Below are positions 1 to 11,300 of a stretch of DNA of 64,000 nucleotides, piece by piece. Location: the NCBI GenBank assembly GCA_029255685.2, contig CM055315.2, positions 53,225,358 through 53,289,357 of the forward strand, written 5' to 3'. The position numbers were made by a program, and so were the translations under genes. This DNA comes from Silene conica (lineage: Eukaryota; Streptophyta; Magnoliopsida; Caryophyllales; Caryophyllaceae). The notes under the pieces were generated by a model. It ran no database searches. It was not told the DNA's origin and saw only the letters and a list, made by a program, of their open reading frames with translations. Within the stretch, counting starts at the first letter, position 1, and every line of letters begins with the position of its first letter.

Positions 1-471
1 TCTTCTTTGGTTTGCTTGCAGGTTTTACAGTAGTAGCTACGGATTTGGCTAGGACAAAACCGAATTTTATGGGCAAATACATGTAAAATTAGCGACCGAA
101 CATGTAAAATTAGCGACCACTGTCGGTCGCTAAACCCCTGTAACTTTTTTTTCATTGGCGACCACTTAGCGACCGATGTCAGTAGCTAAATTAGCGACTG
201 AAATCGGTCGCCAATTTAGCGACTGAAAACGGTCGCCAAATTAGCGACTGAAATCGGTCGCTAATTTAGCTACCGCAGTCGGTCGCTAAATTAGCGACCA
301 CTATCGGTCGCCCGCCTTTTTTTCACCGGTCGCTAAATTTGGCGACCAGTATCGGTCGCTAAAAGCGACTACAGCCTGCGACTAAGGGCGTGCGACTGAA
401 ATTGGTCGCTAAAATTAGAAGGGCGACCGCTTGTGGTCGCTAATTTCAGTCGCAATCTGACGTATCTGCGA
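1..471 (+). mobile_element. Detached right-end fragment of a CACTA element
   Basis: By eye these 471 bases match 13604-14074, the right end of the CACTA element further along, with no difference seen. The fragment carries the same arrays of GCGACC/GGTCGC motifs. It stops just short of the terminal TTGTAGT and runs straight into the polypurine tract of an Athila-like LTR. The rest of a second CACTA copy may lie upstream of the window, or this may be a broken end or an assembly join. Confidence 0.85.
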
Positions 472-473
472 TC

Positions 474-2118
474 AAGGTTTGGTTTGGGGAATTTGATGCG
501 TGTCTATTTTATGATGTTTTAAATCTATTTTTACACTCATTTTAGAGCTCATTTACGATGTTTTAGCCTTTATTTCCCAACAATTGTCTACCTTCGTATT
601 TTTATGCTTTTTTGCAGATTTATGCGGAAAAGAGGCTATTTTAAGCCAAATGCTACCCTCAAGATTTTTGCATGACCACGAGAACTAAGGAACGAGGAGG
701 AAACAACACCCAAAGCGCAGACCAAGGACCATAGGACCAATTTAAGAAGAATTCAAGGCTGACACACAGGAAAATCGGTCGACCCACCGACTAACCTGGT
801 CGGTCGACCACAGTACCTGTTACCTCAAACTCACAATTCAACTTACGAAGACAGAAGACCTGATAGGCCGGATAATCGGTCGATCGACCGCATCACATGG
901 TCGGTCGACCATAGCGCAGTTTCAGAAAGATTTCCGCAAAGCCCACGCACGCCTTAGGTCAAAGAGGAATCGCTTCTAATTTTCTTATTTAAGCTTAAGT
1001 CGTGTTTAGGGTTAATCAGCTAGTTCTTTATCCAGTTTTATCTAATTTCTTAATCTAGTTTTCATCATTGAGTTTTAGCATTAAGTTTCTACATCAATTA
1101 GGTTACTGTTTCTCTAGTTTTAGCATTGTTTTTAGTCAATTGTTCAAACAATCGTTCCACGCGGATTCTATAAAGTTCTTCCTTCTGCCCTGATTCCGTT
1201 TTGCGGTAATTCTCTGTAATTTCAGTTCTTATTGATTTTCTTATAGAATCGCTAGTATCCGGTTTAGTCTAGAATCCCGAAACCTTATTGTTTATCGCAT
1301 GTTTATGTTATTGTTTGCTATGAATTATGTTTTCTCTTTTATTATTTTCGTTATTGTTATAGTTATGAGTAGCTAAACCCCAATGTTAGGATGTAGGAGA
1401 TTAATTTGCGTAGATGGTATTAAATCAGAATCGACCTGTAGTAGACTTTGGTCGGCCGACTGGCATAACTGGTCGGTCGACTGAGGTAGTTGGTCGACCG
1501 ACTGGGTTAGCTGGTCCGTCGACTGACCTCACGTATGTTTTCAGATTGTTTTGTTTCGTTAATTATAATACTCTATAATGAGACTGAAAATAGACTTATA
1601 GGATGTTAGTAATGACTTACCCAAGATTGAAAGATACGGGAAGGGCATTGGTTAACGTTTTAAGACGGCTAGGTTACTAAGACTGAAAGGTATGTGACCT
1701 AAAATTTAAGAATCACCCTTATTGTTGACACCCAATAATTGTGAGACCTAGGAACTAATAGCATAGACCGAAAGGAGCTATTAGGTAACATAGACCGAGA
1801 GGATTTGTTACACCCCTTATGCGACTGCAATACATGTTGACTTAGAATTTATACCATCATAGCTTTTATGAACCAAACATCCTAGCATTCTTTTATCATA
1901 AGTTTTATTCCTATCTTTATTTTTGTCTCATCTTGCCTTTATATTTTATCAGACTTAGCATCAATCAATCAAACAAACCCCCAAATTTGTTACCCTCAAA
2001 CATTAACTTAGAACAATAAACATTCCCCACCTCCTTGTGGTTCGACCCTTGACTTTCACTATCTAGTAAAGCTAAGTTTTATAAATTTTATCTTTGGCAC
2101 CCTCAACGCCGGGTGTCA
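474..2118 (+). mobile_element. Athila/Tat-like LTR with upstream polypurine tract (fossil)
   Basis: A polypurine tract (GGTTTGGTTTGGGG, about 479-492) is followed by an LTR opening TGATGCGTG at 494 and closing GGGTGTCA at 2118, about 1.62 kb. A reverse-oriented relative lies at 47121-48708 and shares the start, the end and most of the body. Polypurine tract before LTR marks this as a 3' LTR. Two patches (about 775-905 and 1440-1530) are dense in GGTCGACC-type palindromes. No coding sequence remains. The lineage is inferred from the tract and LTR start, not from pol. Confidence 0.7.
775..1530. repeat. GGTCGACC-type palindrome clusters in the LTR
   Basis: Short palindromic motifs built on GGTCGACC, GGTCGGTCGACC and their variants cluster at about 775-905 and 1440-1530 within the Athila-like LTR. 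The opposite-strand relative has the same kind of clusters at about 47690-47770 and 48320-48440. Confidence 0.75.
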
Positions 2119-3176
2119 ACTACCGCGAGTTCCTTCATCCTAACATATTATGAAGATTAGCTACGCATGCTTTGGGGAACTATACTAACTACGACGATAA
2201 TAACAACATTCAACATCGTAAATGAAAGTAAAATACTATAAATCATAAAATAACAAAAGATAAAAACAATAATAATGATAGAGAAAGGAATTACAGTGAT
2301 CGCGGAAAGAAAGAACAGGATCCGAGTGCTTAAATGAAAGAAACCTTAAGTAAAATGTTTAGATCTAACAGAATGTGAAAGTGATTGCTTAAGAAAATGT
2401 AAAAGTGAAATGTTTAAAGTAAAAGAATTTGAATACTGATTAGAGTGTTAACCTAGTCCTAAAATAAGGATTAGGTTAACTCCTAAAACATTAAACCTAA
2501 AAATAAGAAATGCATATCCGGTACGCATAAGTGAGTTGCTCGATCAAGTGAGTGAACCACTCGATCGAGTAGCTGTTCTTCATAAAGTGCTCGATCGAGT
2601 AACTTCGAGCTGGCAACTGCTCGATCGAGTAACCTTGGGAACCCCGAAGATTGGGTCCTTCCTGCAGACTCCTCGATCGAGTATCATATCATTCGATCGA
2701 GGCTTTCTCCTCCTGCATCTACTCGATTGAGCTCTGGTGTTTACTCGATCAAGTAGATGACAGACAGTTTGCTTCTTCTTCATTTTTTCTTGCTTTTGTC
2801 CTTCGTCCACGCCTTGGTTACCGTTCCTTTAAGTCCGGTACTTCACAATCGGGGTTATGGGACTCCTTGACTTGCTCCATCTTCTAAAAGAGCTTACTTT
2901 GGACAATAAAAGCATGGTTTCTTCAACTTTCGCATAATTCCTGCAAAATAACAGAAAATACACCAAGAGAAGAAAAAGGGAGCAAAATGGCACGTAAAGT
3001 GCGTGAAAATGCATAGAAATGCGTGCTAAATGATGCCAAAAAGTGTATAAAATAAGCACACATCAAATGTCCCCAAACCAAACCTTTGGTTGTCCTCAAG
3101 CAAACTAAAGCAACTAAAACAAGAAAAACAACTGACTAACAACCTAATGGAATGGAATCGCCTCAGAACCTACTAA
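2119..3176 (-). mobile_element. Truncated minus-strand Athila/Tat-like LTR plus internal stub (fossil)
   Basis: Read on the minus strand, the LTR starts TGATGTGTGC at 3065, right after a polypurine tract (GGTTTGGTTTGGGG at about 3071-3084) and a short internal piece (3066-3176). It breaks off near 2119 against the oppositely oriented LTR. It shares the LTR start and a mid-LTR block (ATGAGTAGCTAA-like, ATGTTAGGATG) with the 494-2118 copy, but has its own palindromic motif array. It is incomplete, and no coding sequence is left. Confidence 0.65.
2537..2757. repeat. CTCGATCGAG palindrome array
   Basis: About nine copies of the palindrome CTCGATCGAG, or near-matches such as CTCGATCAAG, lie 20-45 bases apart, most followed by TA or TG. 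The array sits in the minus-strand LTR at the position where related LTRs carry other GC-rich palindromes. Confidence 0.85.
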
Positions 3177-4206
3177 GTAACATCCCGCATTTTCGTAAAC
3201 AATATTTAAAGGTTTTAAGTTCAAGCTCGAGAAATAATTTATATTTCGTAATTTTTGGGATTTCATTTAAATAAATTATTAATTTATGTGAGTATATTTT
3301 TAAAGGATTTAAATAAGATTTCATTTAATTGCGTAATTTGCGTCTTAGCAATTTAATTTCATAGTCCGGAAAATATTTATATCATCTTAAGTTTATAGTG
3401 ACCTTAAGTCGGTGTTCTTAGCTTAAACTGTCTTAAAACTTGTCTTATGGGCCTAACTTGTTAATGGACCCATTTCCCCTCTTTTTCCTCACAAAACCCT
3501 AACTCCTTTATCCTCTACCTCCCTCCTTCATTTCATTTTTCAGATTTAAAACATAACAACAAACACATTCTTGAGAATTTCTCCTTCAATCTTAAAATGC
3601 TCATAGAATCTTCGTTTCTTATCCGATTGAGACGATTTTCGCGGCCACGGATTCCTTGTCTCGAGCTCGTCGTTTTAAGGTAATCAATCTTTCATTTTGT
3701 GACAGTTGAAATTTCGGCCTGTTTGAAGTATTTCGAAATTCGTGAATAGTTGTGATGATTTGTTGTTTTAGGCGGTGTTTGTGTTAGCCCGGAAGAGGAC
3801 TTGGTGATTATTGAACAAGATCTTGAAGGTTTCGCTAAGTAAAGGTGACTATTAAGAGTAACTCGGCCTTATTTGTGATATTAGCACTTTTCTTGTTTAA
3901 GATGGTTTTAGTTTCTGATTTTTCATGTTATGATTGTTGTTGAGACTTAGTAACATGCTTGGATTACATAAGAAAGACCTTCACATGCTTGATTGTGTTA
4001 TATATGCTTTGATGTTGAAATTTCAGAAATTATGTGCTTAAGACGGATACAAAGAATAATCTTGTTGAGGCTTAATTGTGGGATTTAATACTTGTTTTTG
4101 ATGTATATGATGATTATATATGTTGGGTAATCTTTGTATGTTGCTATTTTAGAAGTTTAGAACCGATTTGAGATGATTTGAGTCTTCTAGGGAAATGTCG
4201 ATTTTT

Positions 4207-4612
4207 CGTGCAGGGACTCTGAGCCGGTAGGCTGACCGGCAGCCTGTCGGCCGGCTCAGAGTCGGGGTGTTGATTTTGAATGTTCTGAAATTTAGGAAAA
4301 GGGGTCCTGAGCCGGTGGGTCGGCCGCCGGTCGACCGGCTGAGAATCCCACTTGGGTGTTTTGTGGAATTTTGCAAAGGCTTGGGAAAGGACTCCCAGCC
4401 GGCAGACCGGCAGCCGGTCCACCGACTGAGAGTCTCTCCTTGTTGTTTAAGTTTTGAAGAAGGGCTTAGGGGAAGGGACTCCCAGTCGGCTGGCCGGCGG
4501 ACGGTCCACCGGCTGAGAGCCTCTTCTCATTGTTTTCAGATTTTTGCAATGGCATGGGAAGGGACTCCCAGCCGGCTGACCGGCAGACGGTCCCAGACCG
4601 GCTGAGAGCCCC
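4207..4612. repeat. Five GC-rich imperfect palindromes spaced ~85-92 bp
   Basis: Five blocks of about 48 bp begin near 4213, 4305, 4391, 4474 and 4559. Each runs from a GACTCCCAGCCGG-like left arm through GACCGGCAG and CGGTC to a CCGGCTGAGAG right arm, so each can fold on itself. The bases between the blocks differ, so the blocks themselves are the repeated unit. Confidence 0.85.
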
Positions 4613-4894
4613 TGTTCTCATTAATTGGTTTATAACTTTCAAACGGTTAATCGGTTTTGTTGAGATTCGTTCCGTGTACCTTTTATGTGTGTTTGAGGTC
4701 CCCGGAGGATGGGCGACACTATATTGGGTTCGGGAATGGAGAGAGGATAGAGACCCCCCGGTCGGGTAACCGAAAGGAAAACCGGCTCTCCCTCAACTTA
4801 GTTCCCGGGATCAATTAAGTGTTGATTAGAAGTATAAGAAAGTAGAACTATAGATTAGTTTCTATATTTGGATGATATTGTATTGATGCGTATT

Positions 4895-5470
4895 AAGGTA
4901 TGCCTTAAGCTGGCCTCTGAGCTTAATACGTGAGCTTGTTGTCATATATGGGGATATGCCTTAAACTGGCCTCTGAGCCCTATATGTGTATGGTTATCGT
5001 GTCTGGGATATGCCTTAAGCTGGCCTCTGAGCCCAGACATGTTTATTTGTGATCGCGTTGGAACATGCCTTAAGTTGGCCTCTGAGTCTGACGAGTAGAA
5101 CAACTGCACAACGGGGTAGCTAAGGTACTGACACCTTGCCCGGAGTGCAGATGTTGATGCTAGGACATGCCTTAAGTTGGCCTCTGAGTCCTTTACTTTT
5201 GGATGCTAGTCCATGTATTGTGATGTCGCCTTTGAGTCTAGTGTCTTGCTGATTGGCAGGTCTATGCCTTAAGTTGGCCTCTGAATCCTTGCTTGTGATT
5301 TTGGTATTTAGGTTATGTCTTAAGTTGACCGCTGAACCTTTATACTTGCTGAATGATTGGTATTTTGGTTATGTCTTAAGTTGACCGCTGAACCTTTATA
5401 CTTGCTGAATGATTGGTATTTAGGTTATGTCATAAGTTGACCGTTGAACCTTATACTTGCTGAGTTTTAT
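4895..5470 (+). repeat. Degenerate minisatellite in a gypsy-like LTR
   Basis: The unit ATGCCTTAAGTTGGCCTCTG with GAG after it recurs about ten times with variable spacers. It ends in three ~56-bp tandem copies holding ATGTCTTAAGTTGACCGCTG (about 5305-5460). Single or double copies of a related unit (ATGCCATCAAGTGTTGG) sit at the same place in the LTRs at 16970-17055 and 38608-38635. Confidence 0.8.
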
Positions 5471-5538
5471 CTGCTTGCCTAGAGTTGGTACGGTGTTAGA
5501 TATGGATGTTGATATTGATGAGTATGATACCTTGACTT

Positions 5539-6624
5539 TGATATTGTTCATCCAAGGCATTGGTGTTAGGTTTAAATATCTCATAACCTAATAATTTAGT
5601 GATACTAAATAAATTATAATTAACACTTTAATTATTATGTTGTTTAGATCTTATGCATGCTAATAATCTATGCGGAATAAAGGATTCGAATACTTACAAT
5701 CCGACGAAAACCGGTGCTAGGATGAACATCCAACCCTTAGTATCCAAAGTAGGATACCTCCTCCAAGATGCACCCAAGACAACCTACTCTTATAATTTGT
5801 ATTTATTTTGCTATAAATCAAATACAAATACTAGTTCTTATTATTTATAATATTACTACTACACATTTAGTATAATATTATCAATCATTTTTGTCTTGAC
5901 AAATGTGGTATGTCACACGGTTTTGGTGAGAGCAAAGATGAACAATTTCCTTTTGTTTGTCTCCCACTCAACTTATGCATTAATTAGATGTTTTTATTCC
6001 TAACACACTATCATATATTGTGTTAATATGTAAAATGTATATGTGTGTAAGAATGTGACATACGGTCCATATTACGGAAATGGACTTACACACAATACAT
6101 GTTAATATGGTATGAAACAATTACATCGACCACATTGTTTTACGAAATTCGTAGTTTAACAATTAAACACTTATTCATAAAATTAGTAGTAATTCAAAAT
6201 CACTAACATCTAATTAATCAATCCCTTGCCACTACAACAATTGTAGTTTAAAATAATTCATTCGAGTAAATATGTTTCATAAACATGTAAATATTAGTGA
6301 CGACATGTCGATCACTAAAAGTTCATAATTTATAATCTTATTATAAATGTTCTCCTCATATAATTACGAACTAGAATTGAACTGACTCGTATCAACATAC
6401 AGTCATTTCATTTACCATTAAGAGAGTCGTCCTATAGGTGTGACCTAAAGGGATCAACTGGTCACCACCGTCATTACGACAGTAATGTCAAACTTTAGCA
6501 AGTCAATCATTACCGATTAATGTTGACCAGTTGACTATATAATTTTGTATCATCCCTTGCGCATTCTCGTCATGAGATTTAATTATGTGATCGCACTATT
6601 GTTGAGGACATAATTCCCAACAAT
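5539..6624 (-). mobile_element. Ty1/copia 3' LTR, minus strand (fossil)
   Basis: On the minus strand the LTR starts TGTTGGGAATTATGTCCTC at 6624, immediately after a polypurine tract reading AAGTGGGAGATTG, and ends near 5539 with AACAATATCA (about 1.09 kb). It shares a core (ATTACTG, TCACACCTATAGGA, GTCAACTGGTCAACATTAAT-like) with copia LTRs near 43560-44043 and at 50257-51315. No clear target duplication is seen, since only one LTR remains. Confidence 0.75.
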
Positions 6625-6894
6625 CTCCCACTTGTCTTCGACAAGTGTGCGTCACCAATTCTCTTGTCCTATTACAATCTCCCACTCAATGCAAGGTGTC
6701 TCTCTGAGGTCGTACTTGCATTCGATCATATCATGAGTGGTTTCCTCGATCTGGAGAATAACTGTTTGACCGGAATTATCTACCATAGATACCTTTCGAG
6801 CGTGGCCACGCATTTCCAAGTAACTTCTCCTCGAGTGGCCTTGAGATTTACAATTTCTATCGCACTACTTCCTTCAACTAGTCACAGTCAGTCA
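6625..6894 (-). mobile_element. Copia internal piece next to the 3' LTR (fossil)
   Basis: This is the 3' untranslated tail of the minus-strand copia element. It begins with the polypurine tract, and a second GAGTGGGAGATTG copy lies about 55 bases on. It is interrupted by the CACTA element at 6895 and resumes at 14081. No coding sequence is recognised. Confidence 0.65.
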
Positions 6895-6910
6895 ACTACA
6901 AGAATTACCC

Positions 6911-7225
6911 CAGATAGCGACCAAACCTGCCACCGCAATGGTAGTCGCAAATTAGCGACCGAAAAAAAAAAAGCGGGCGACCGACGTCGGTCGCTAATTT
7001 TAGCGACCGAAAGCCTATCCCAATCTTATCTGAAAAAATCCGCGGGAATCCAAAAAGAACCATTGCGCCAGTTTAGCGACCGAATTTGGCGACCGAATTC
7101 AGTCGCTAAATTTAGCGACCGAGTTTAGTTACAGTCGCTAAATTTAGCGACCGAATTTAGCGACCGAATTCAGTCGCTAAATTTAGCGACCGAATTTAGC
7201 GACCGAATTCGGTCGCTAACCCCCT
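6911..7225. repeat. Left subterminal repeat array of the CACTA element
   Basis: More than a dozen copies of TAGCGACCGAA and its reverse complement TTCGGTCGCTA alternate here. Some form full palindromes such as TAGCGACCGAATTCAGTCGC. In En/Spm elements such arrays are the sites where TNPA binds and brings the ends together. The same motifs form the right-end array. Confidence 0.9.
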
Positions 7226-7467
7226 GTTATATTTTTTTTCTCGCCTCTTCAACCCGTCATTCCCATTATTGCGTAAGTTTGAAAAAGAAAAAACCTCAAA
7301 CCCCCCTAAACCCGTCGACCGATAGTCCTTATACCGGACCACCGCAACGCCACCGGACCACCCACCACCGCCGTTCACCTACATTTTACTCCTTTTTCAG
7401 GTTTGTGTCGATTTACTAACTTTAATTATGTATTAAATCTCTTTACAGTATTATCGTAATTCAAACA

Positions 7468-7595
7468 AGTAATTAGATTATTAGGATGCTTTTAGTTAGT
7501 AATTAGATTATTAGGATACTTTTAGTTAATAATTAGATTATTAGGATGCTTTTAGTTAATAATTAGATTATTAGGATGCTTTTTAGGATGTTTTG
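7468..7595 (+). repeat. 30-bp minisatellite in the CACTA leader
   Basis: Four tandem copies of a 30-bp AT-rich unit, core AATTAGATTATTAGGATGCT, lie here. Scattered single copies follow at about 7674 and 7792. The unit is non-coding and upstream of the transposase gene. Confidence 0.8.
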
Positions 7596-7962
7596 AGTTA
7601 GTTAATTGAAAAAAATGGAGTGTTATTGTGATTAGGGTTAGAAATTGGGGAAAATTGGATTATGATTTTAGTTAGTAATTAGATTATTAGGATGTTTTTA
7701 GGATGTTTTTAGTTAGTGAATTGAAAAAAAATTGGGTGTTATTGTGATTAGGGTTAGAAATTGGGGAAAATTTGATGATGAGTATAGTTAGTAATTAGAT
7801 TTCTAGGATGATTTTGTGATGTTAATTATTATGTTTGTATGTTATTGTAAGTTATTGTGAATATTTTCCATGCAAGAATTGAATTACTATTGACCTAGTA
7901 CCCGTTCATGAATTACTCGTTAGGAGAAATTCATGAATAGTCCCCATTTTGGGACTGTCTTT

Positions 7963-8182
7963 GTATATTTCAAGTCACTTAGGTAGTAAATACATACTTG
8001 TGAATTTATTAGTGGGGAAAGAGTTTGGTAACAATTTCTTTATGTTCTTCGAATACATATGTGAAATAAATACAAATTTATTTCACATTGTGTATTTGAA
8101 GAACTTAAGGGAATTGCTGCCAAATTTTTTTTCCCCACTAATAAATTCACAATTATGTATTTGCTAGTGACTTGAAATATAC
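7963..8182. repeat. 220-bp near-perfect hairpin upstream of the transposase
   Basis: The arms 7963-8070 and 8077-8182 are inverted copies of one another with a few mismatches and a 6-base loop. The outer pairing is GTATATTTCAAG with CTTGAAATATAC, and the inner pairing is GTGAAATAAA with TTTATTTCAC. It lies 165 bases before the transposase ATG, within the likely leader or promoter. It could be a small foldback insertion or a transcribed hairpin. No clear target duplication was found. Confidence 0.88.
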
Positions 8183-8346
8183 ATTGATGGGTTTAGGTTG
8201 GAGTGATAAGGACCCAATTGAAATCTTTAAGTACATATATTGACTTGATTGAATTCTTAGCTTGAACTTATTATTTGTTGAATTCTTATTGAATTGAAAT
8301 TATTGTTGTGTGTTTGGTTTAATTATTATATATTATCTAGATTAAA

Positions 8347-11300
8347 ATGAAGAGATTTGAACGTAGCTGGATGTACGAAGAAAGAGTAGATAAGAAGAAA
8401 CGTCCCAATGCTAGATTTGTAAAGGGAGTTCGTGGGTTTATTGAATTTGCTAGATGTTCAGAATCATATGATTTCGAACAACGCAAACTTAGGTGTCCTT
8501 GTACTAAATGTAAAAACTTAAAATATTTACCTGAGGTAGAAGTAGAAGAACATCTTATTACGAATGGGTTTTTTCCAAACTATTACAACTGGATATCACA
8601 TGGGGAAAAATACTCTTCTGATCCCGAACACTCTTCTGAACCCGAGAACCCATATAGAGAAATGGTACTTGATGCCTTTGAGTCGAATATTTTCACTAAT
8701 CCCGATCGTGTACCTATAACCGAGGAAGAAGATCCAAACCCAAAAGCCAAAGCCTTTTTTGATATGCTAAGGGACTCCGAGAAAACTTTATATGAGGGGA
8801 GTAGAATGTCATTGTTGCAAGTTGCATCGAGGATAGTAACGTTAAAATGTGAGTTCAATATGCCGTTTAAAGCGGTTGACAGTATTGCTACTTTAATTGA
8901 AGATGTTATACCCGATAATAACATTATGACCCGTAATTTTTACAATACCAAAAAAGTGGTCAAAGGTCTTCAGCTTCCACATGAAAAGATTGACGCATGT
9001 CCTGGAGGATGTATGCTTTTTTGGAAAGATGATGCGTTGCTAACCAAATGTAAGAAATGTCAAAGTGATAGATATGAGACAAGTGAGGGAAATATTATCT
9101 TGAAGGGAAAAAAGGGTAAGAAGAGTGGAAAAACAAAGAAACCAATATCATTACACCCATTAATTTATCTTCCCCTAGCTCCAAGACTTCAAAGGTTATA
9201 TGCCACGAAAAATATTGCCAACCAAATGAGATGGCACAAAGAAAACCCGCGTACACCAGGAAAGATGTGTCACCCGAGTGACGGAGAGGAGTGGAAGCGT
9301 TTTGATAGTTTGTATCCTGATTTTGCCGAGGAACCTCGCAATGTGAGACTTGGCTTGTGTACGGATGGGTTTGACCCTTTTGGTCAATTTGGTAGACCGT
9401 ACTCGTGTTGGCCTGTAATGCTTACACCGTACAACTTACCTCCTTGGCTATGTTCCAAAAGACAATTTATTTTCCTCTCTCTACTTATTCCCGGTCCTCA
9501 CAACCCAAAAAATAACTTGGATGTCTATTTACAACCGTTGGTGGAAGAACTGAAGTATCTATGGGAAGTCGGTATCGAAACATTTGATGTGTCCAAGAAG
9601 CAAAACTTCCAACTAAGAGCTTCATTGCTGTGGACTGTAAGTGATTTCCCTGCGTACGGTATGCTATCAGGCTGGGCAACAGCGGGGCGAATGGCATGCC
9701 CTTATTGCATGGATAATAGCAAAGCATTTTACCTCCCTAATTCTAAAAAGATTAGTTGGTTTGATTGCCATAGATGCTTCTTACCGGATGGGCATGTCCA
9801 TAGAAAGAACAAAAAAGCCTTCTTAAAAGGAAAGGAGGTGCTTGAGGATGCTCCGGATAGACTCCCAGGTGATGCAGTTTGGGAGGCTATACGTGAATTG
9901 CCATCTACCAACGATGGGACTGAAGAAGAATTTAGAGAGCTAAAAAAGAAAAAGAGTGGTTGGTTTAAAAGAAGTATTTTTTGGGACCTACCCTATTGGA
10001 AAACAAAGTTGATCAGACACAATTTGGATGTGATGCACATAGAGAAGAATTTCTTTGAGCTACTTATTCATACGATTATGGATGTTAAAGGAAAGACACG
10101 TGACAATATTGGCTCAAGAATAGAATTGAAAAAATTTTGTGATCGTCCTAAACTTCACATTCGTAGGGATGGGTCAATGCCAAAAGCACCATTTACCCTT
10201 GACAAAGCTCAAAGAAAGGTATTGTGCGATTGGGTAAAAGACTTGAAGTTTCCCGATGGCTATGCCTCAGATTTCAGCCGTTGTGTTGATTTAAAAGAAT
10301 TGAAGTTAAGAGGGTTGAAAAGTCATGACTGTCATGTTTTCATGGAGCGCTTGTTACCAGTGGCTTTGAAAAATTTACTCCCGACCACCGTTTGGAATGC
10401 AGTTACAGAAATTAGTCAATTTTTCAGAGACTTGTGTTCTTCCACGATATCAGTTGATGACATGATTCGTTTGGAAGACCAAATTCCAGAAATTTTGTGT
10501 AAACTTGAGATGATATTTCCGCCTTCTTTTTTCAATTCGATGGAGCATCTACCCATTCATTTGCCATATGAAGCTAAAGTTGGTGGACCCGTTCAGTATA
10601 GGTGGATGTATCCTTTCGAAAGGTTTCTTAATCATGTGAAAAAGAAAATTGGTAATAAAGCTCGTGTGGAAGGTTCTATTTGCAATGCATATCTAACGGA
10701 AGAAATTGCCAATTTTTGCTCTTTTTACTTTGAAAAACATATTGACACCAAAGCAAAAGACTTGAACATTGAAGAAGCGGATGAGTTAGATACAAGTATA
10801 CCCAAGTGTTTTCATGTGCAAGATGATGAAGGGTGTTCTTCTGCTGGGGGAACAAGATTTCTGGATGACAAGGAGTATAATCGTGCTCACCTTTATGTCC
10901 TATCTAATTGTGAGGTTTTGGAGCCATATGAAGCAAAATTTGTGAAAGATTTCATGACTGATCACCCTAATGTTAAAAGAGAGGATGTTTGGAGTAAACA
11001 CGAGGAACAGTTTCCAGGTTGGTTTCGAAAGCATGTAGTTAAGCTAAATATCCAAGATGATGTGGTTAGATGCTTGGCTTTGGGTCCTTCTCGAAAGGTT
11101 GTCACGTGGAAGCATTATTTAGTTAATGGGTTTAAGTTTCACACATTCGACTACGGGAAAAGTAAGGCTAAATGCAACTATGGCGTTACTATTTCTTCTC
11201 TTGATGGCAACGACTATTATGGGATATTAGAGGATATCTTTGAGTTGTGCTATAATGGGCGTGAACGGGGTTACAAAGCTGTCTTATTCAAGATTCAATG

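Larger units (their letters stand above)
3177..5538 (+). mobile_element. Ty3/gypsy-like LTR, 3' end missing (fossil)
   Basis: It starts TAACATCCCGCATTTTCG, a diverged form of the TGTAACACCCCG start seen at 14413 and 36372. It also shares a block with the 14413 LTR: GACCCCCCGGTCGGG followed by AACCG and AACCGGCTC (4750-4785 here, 16325-16360 there). The copia LTR starting at 5539 cuts it off, so the 3' end is absent. It holds a palindrome array (4207-4612) and a minisatellite (4895-5470). No coding capacity is seen. Confidence 0.65.

Noticed and set aside
4895-5470. Regularly spaced repeats resembling a CRISPR array
   Set aside because: Repeats are degenerate, spacing is irregular, spacers are repeats themselves, and the DNA is from a plant.
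6664-7128. 154-residue frame crossing the CACTA left boundary
   Set aside because: It runs from copia untranslated sequence into the CACTA subterminal repeats, so it cannot be an evolved gene.
8583-9911. Antisense and shifted frames inside the transposase gene
   Set aside because: Shadows of the 1133-residue transposase, which alone shows conserved domains.
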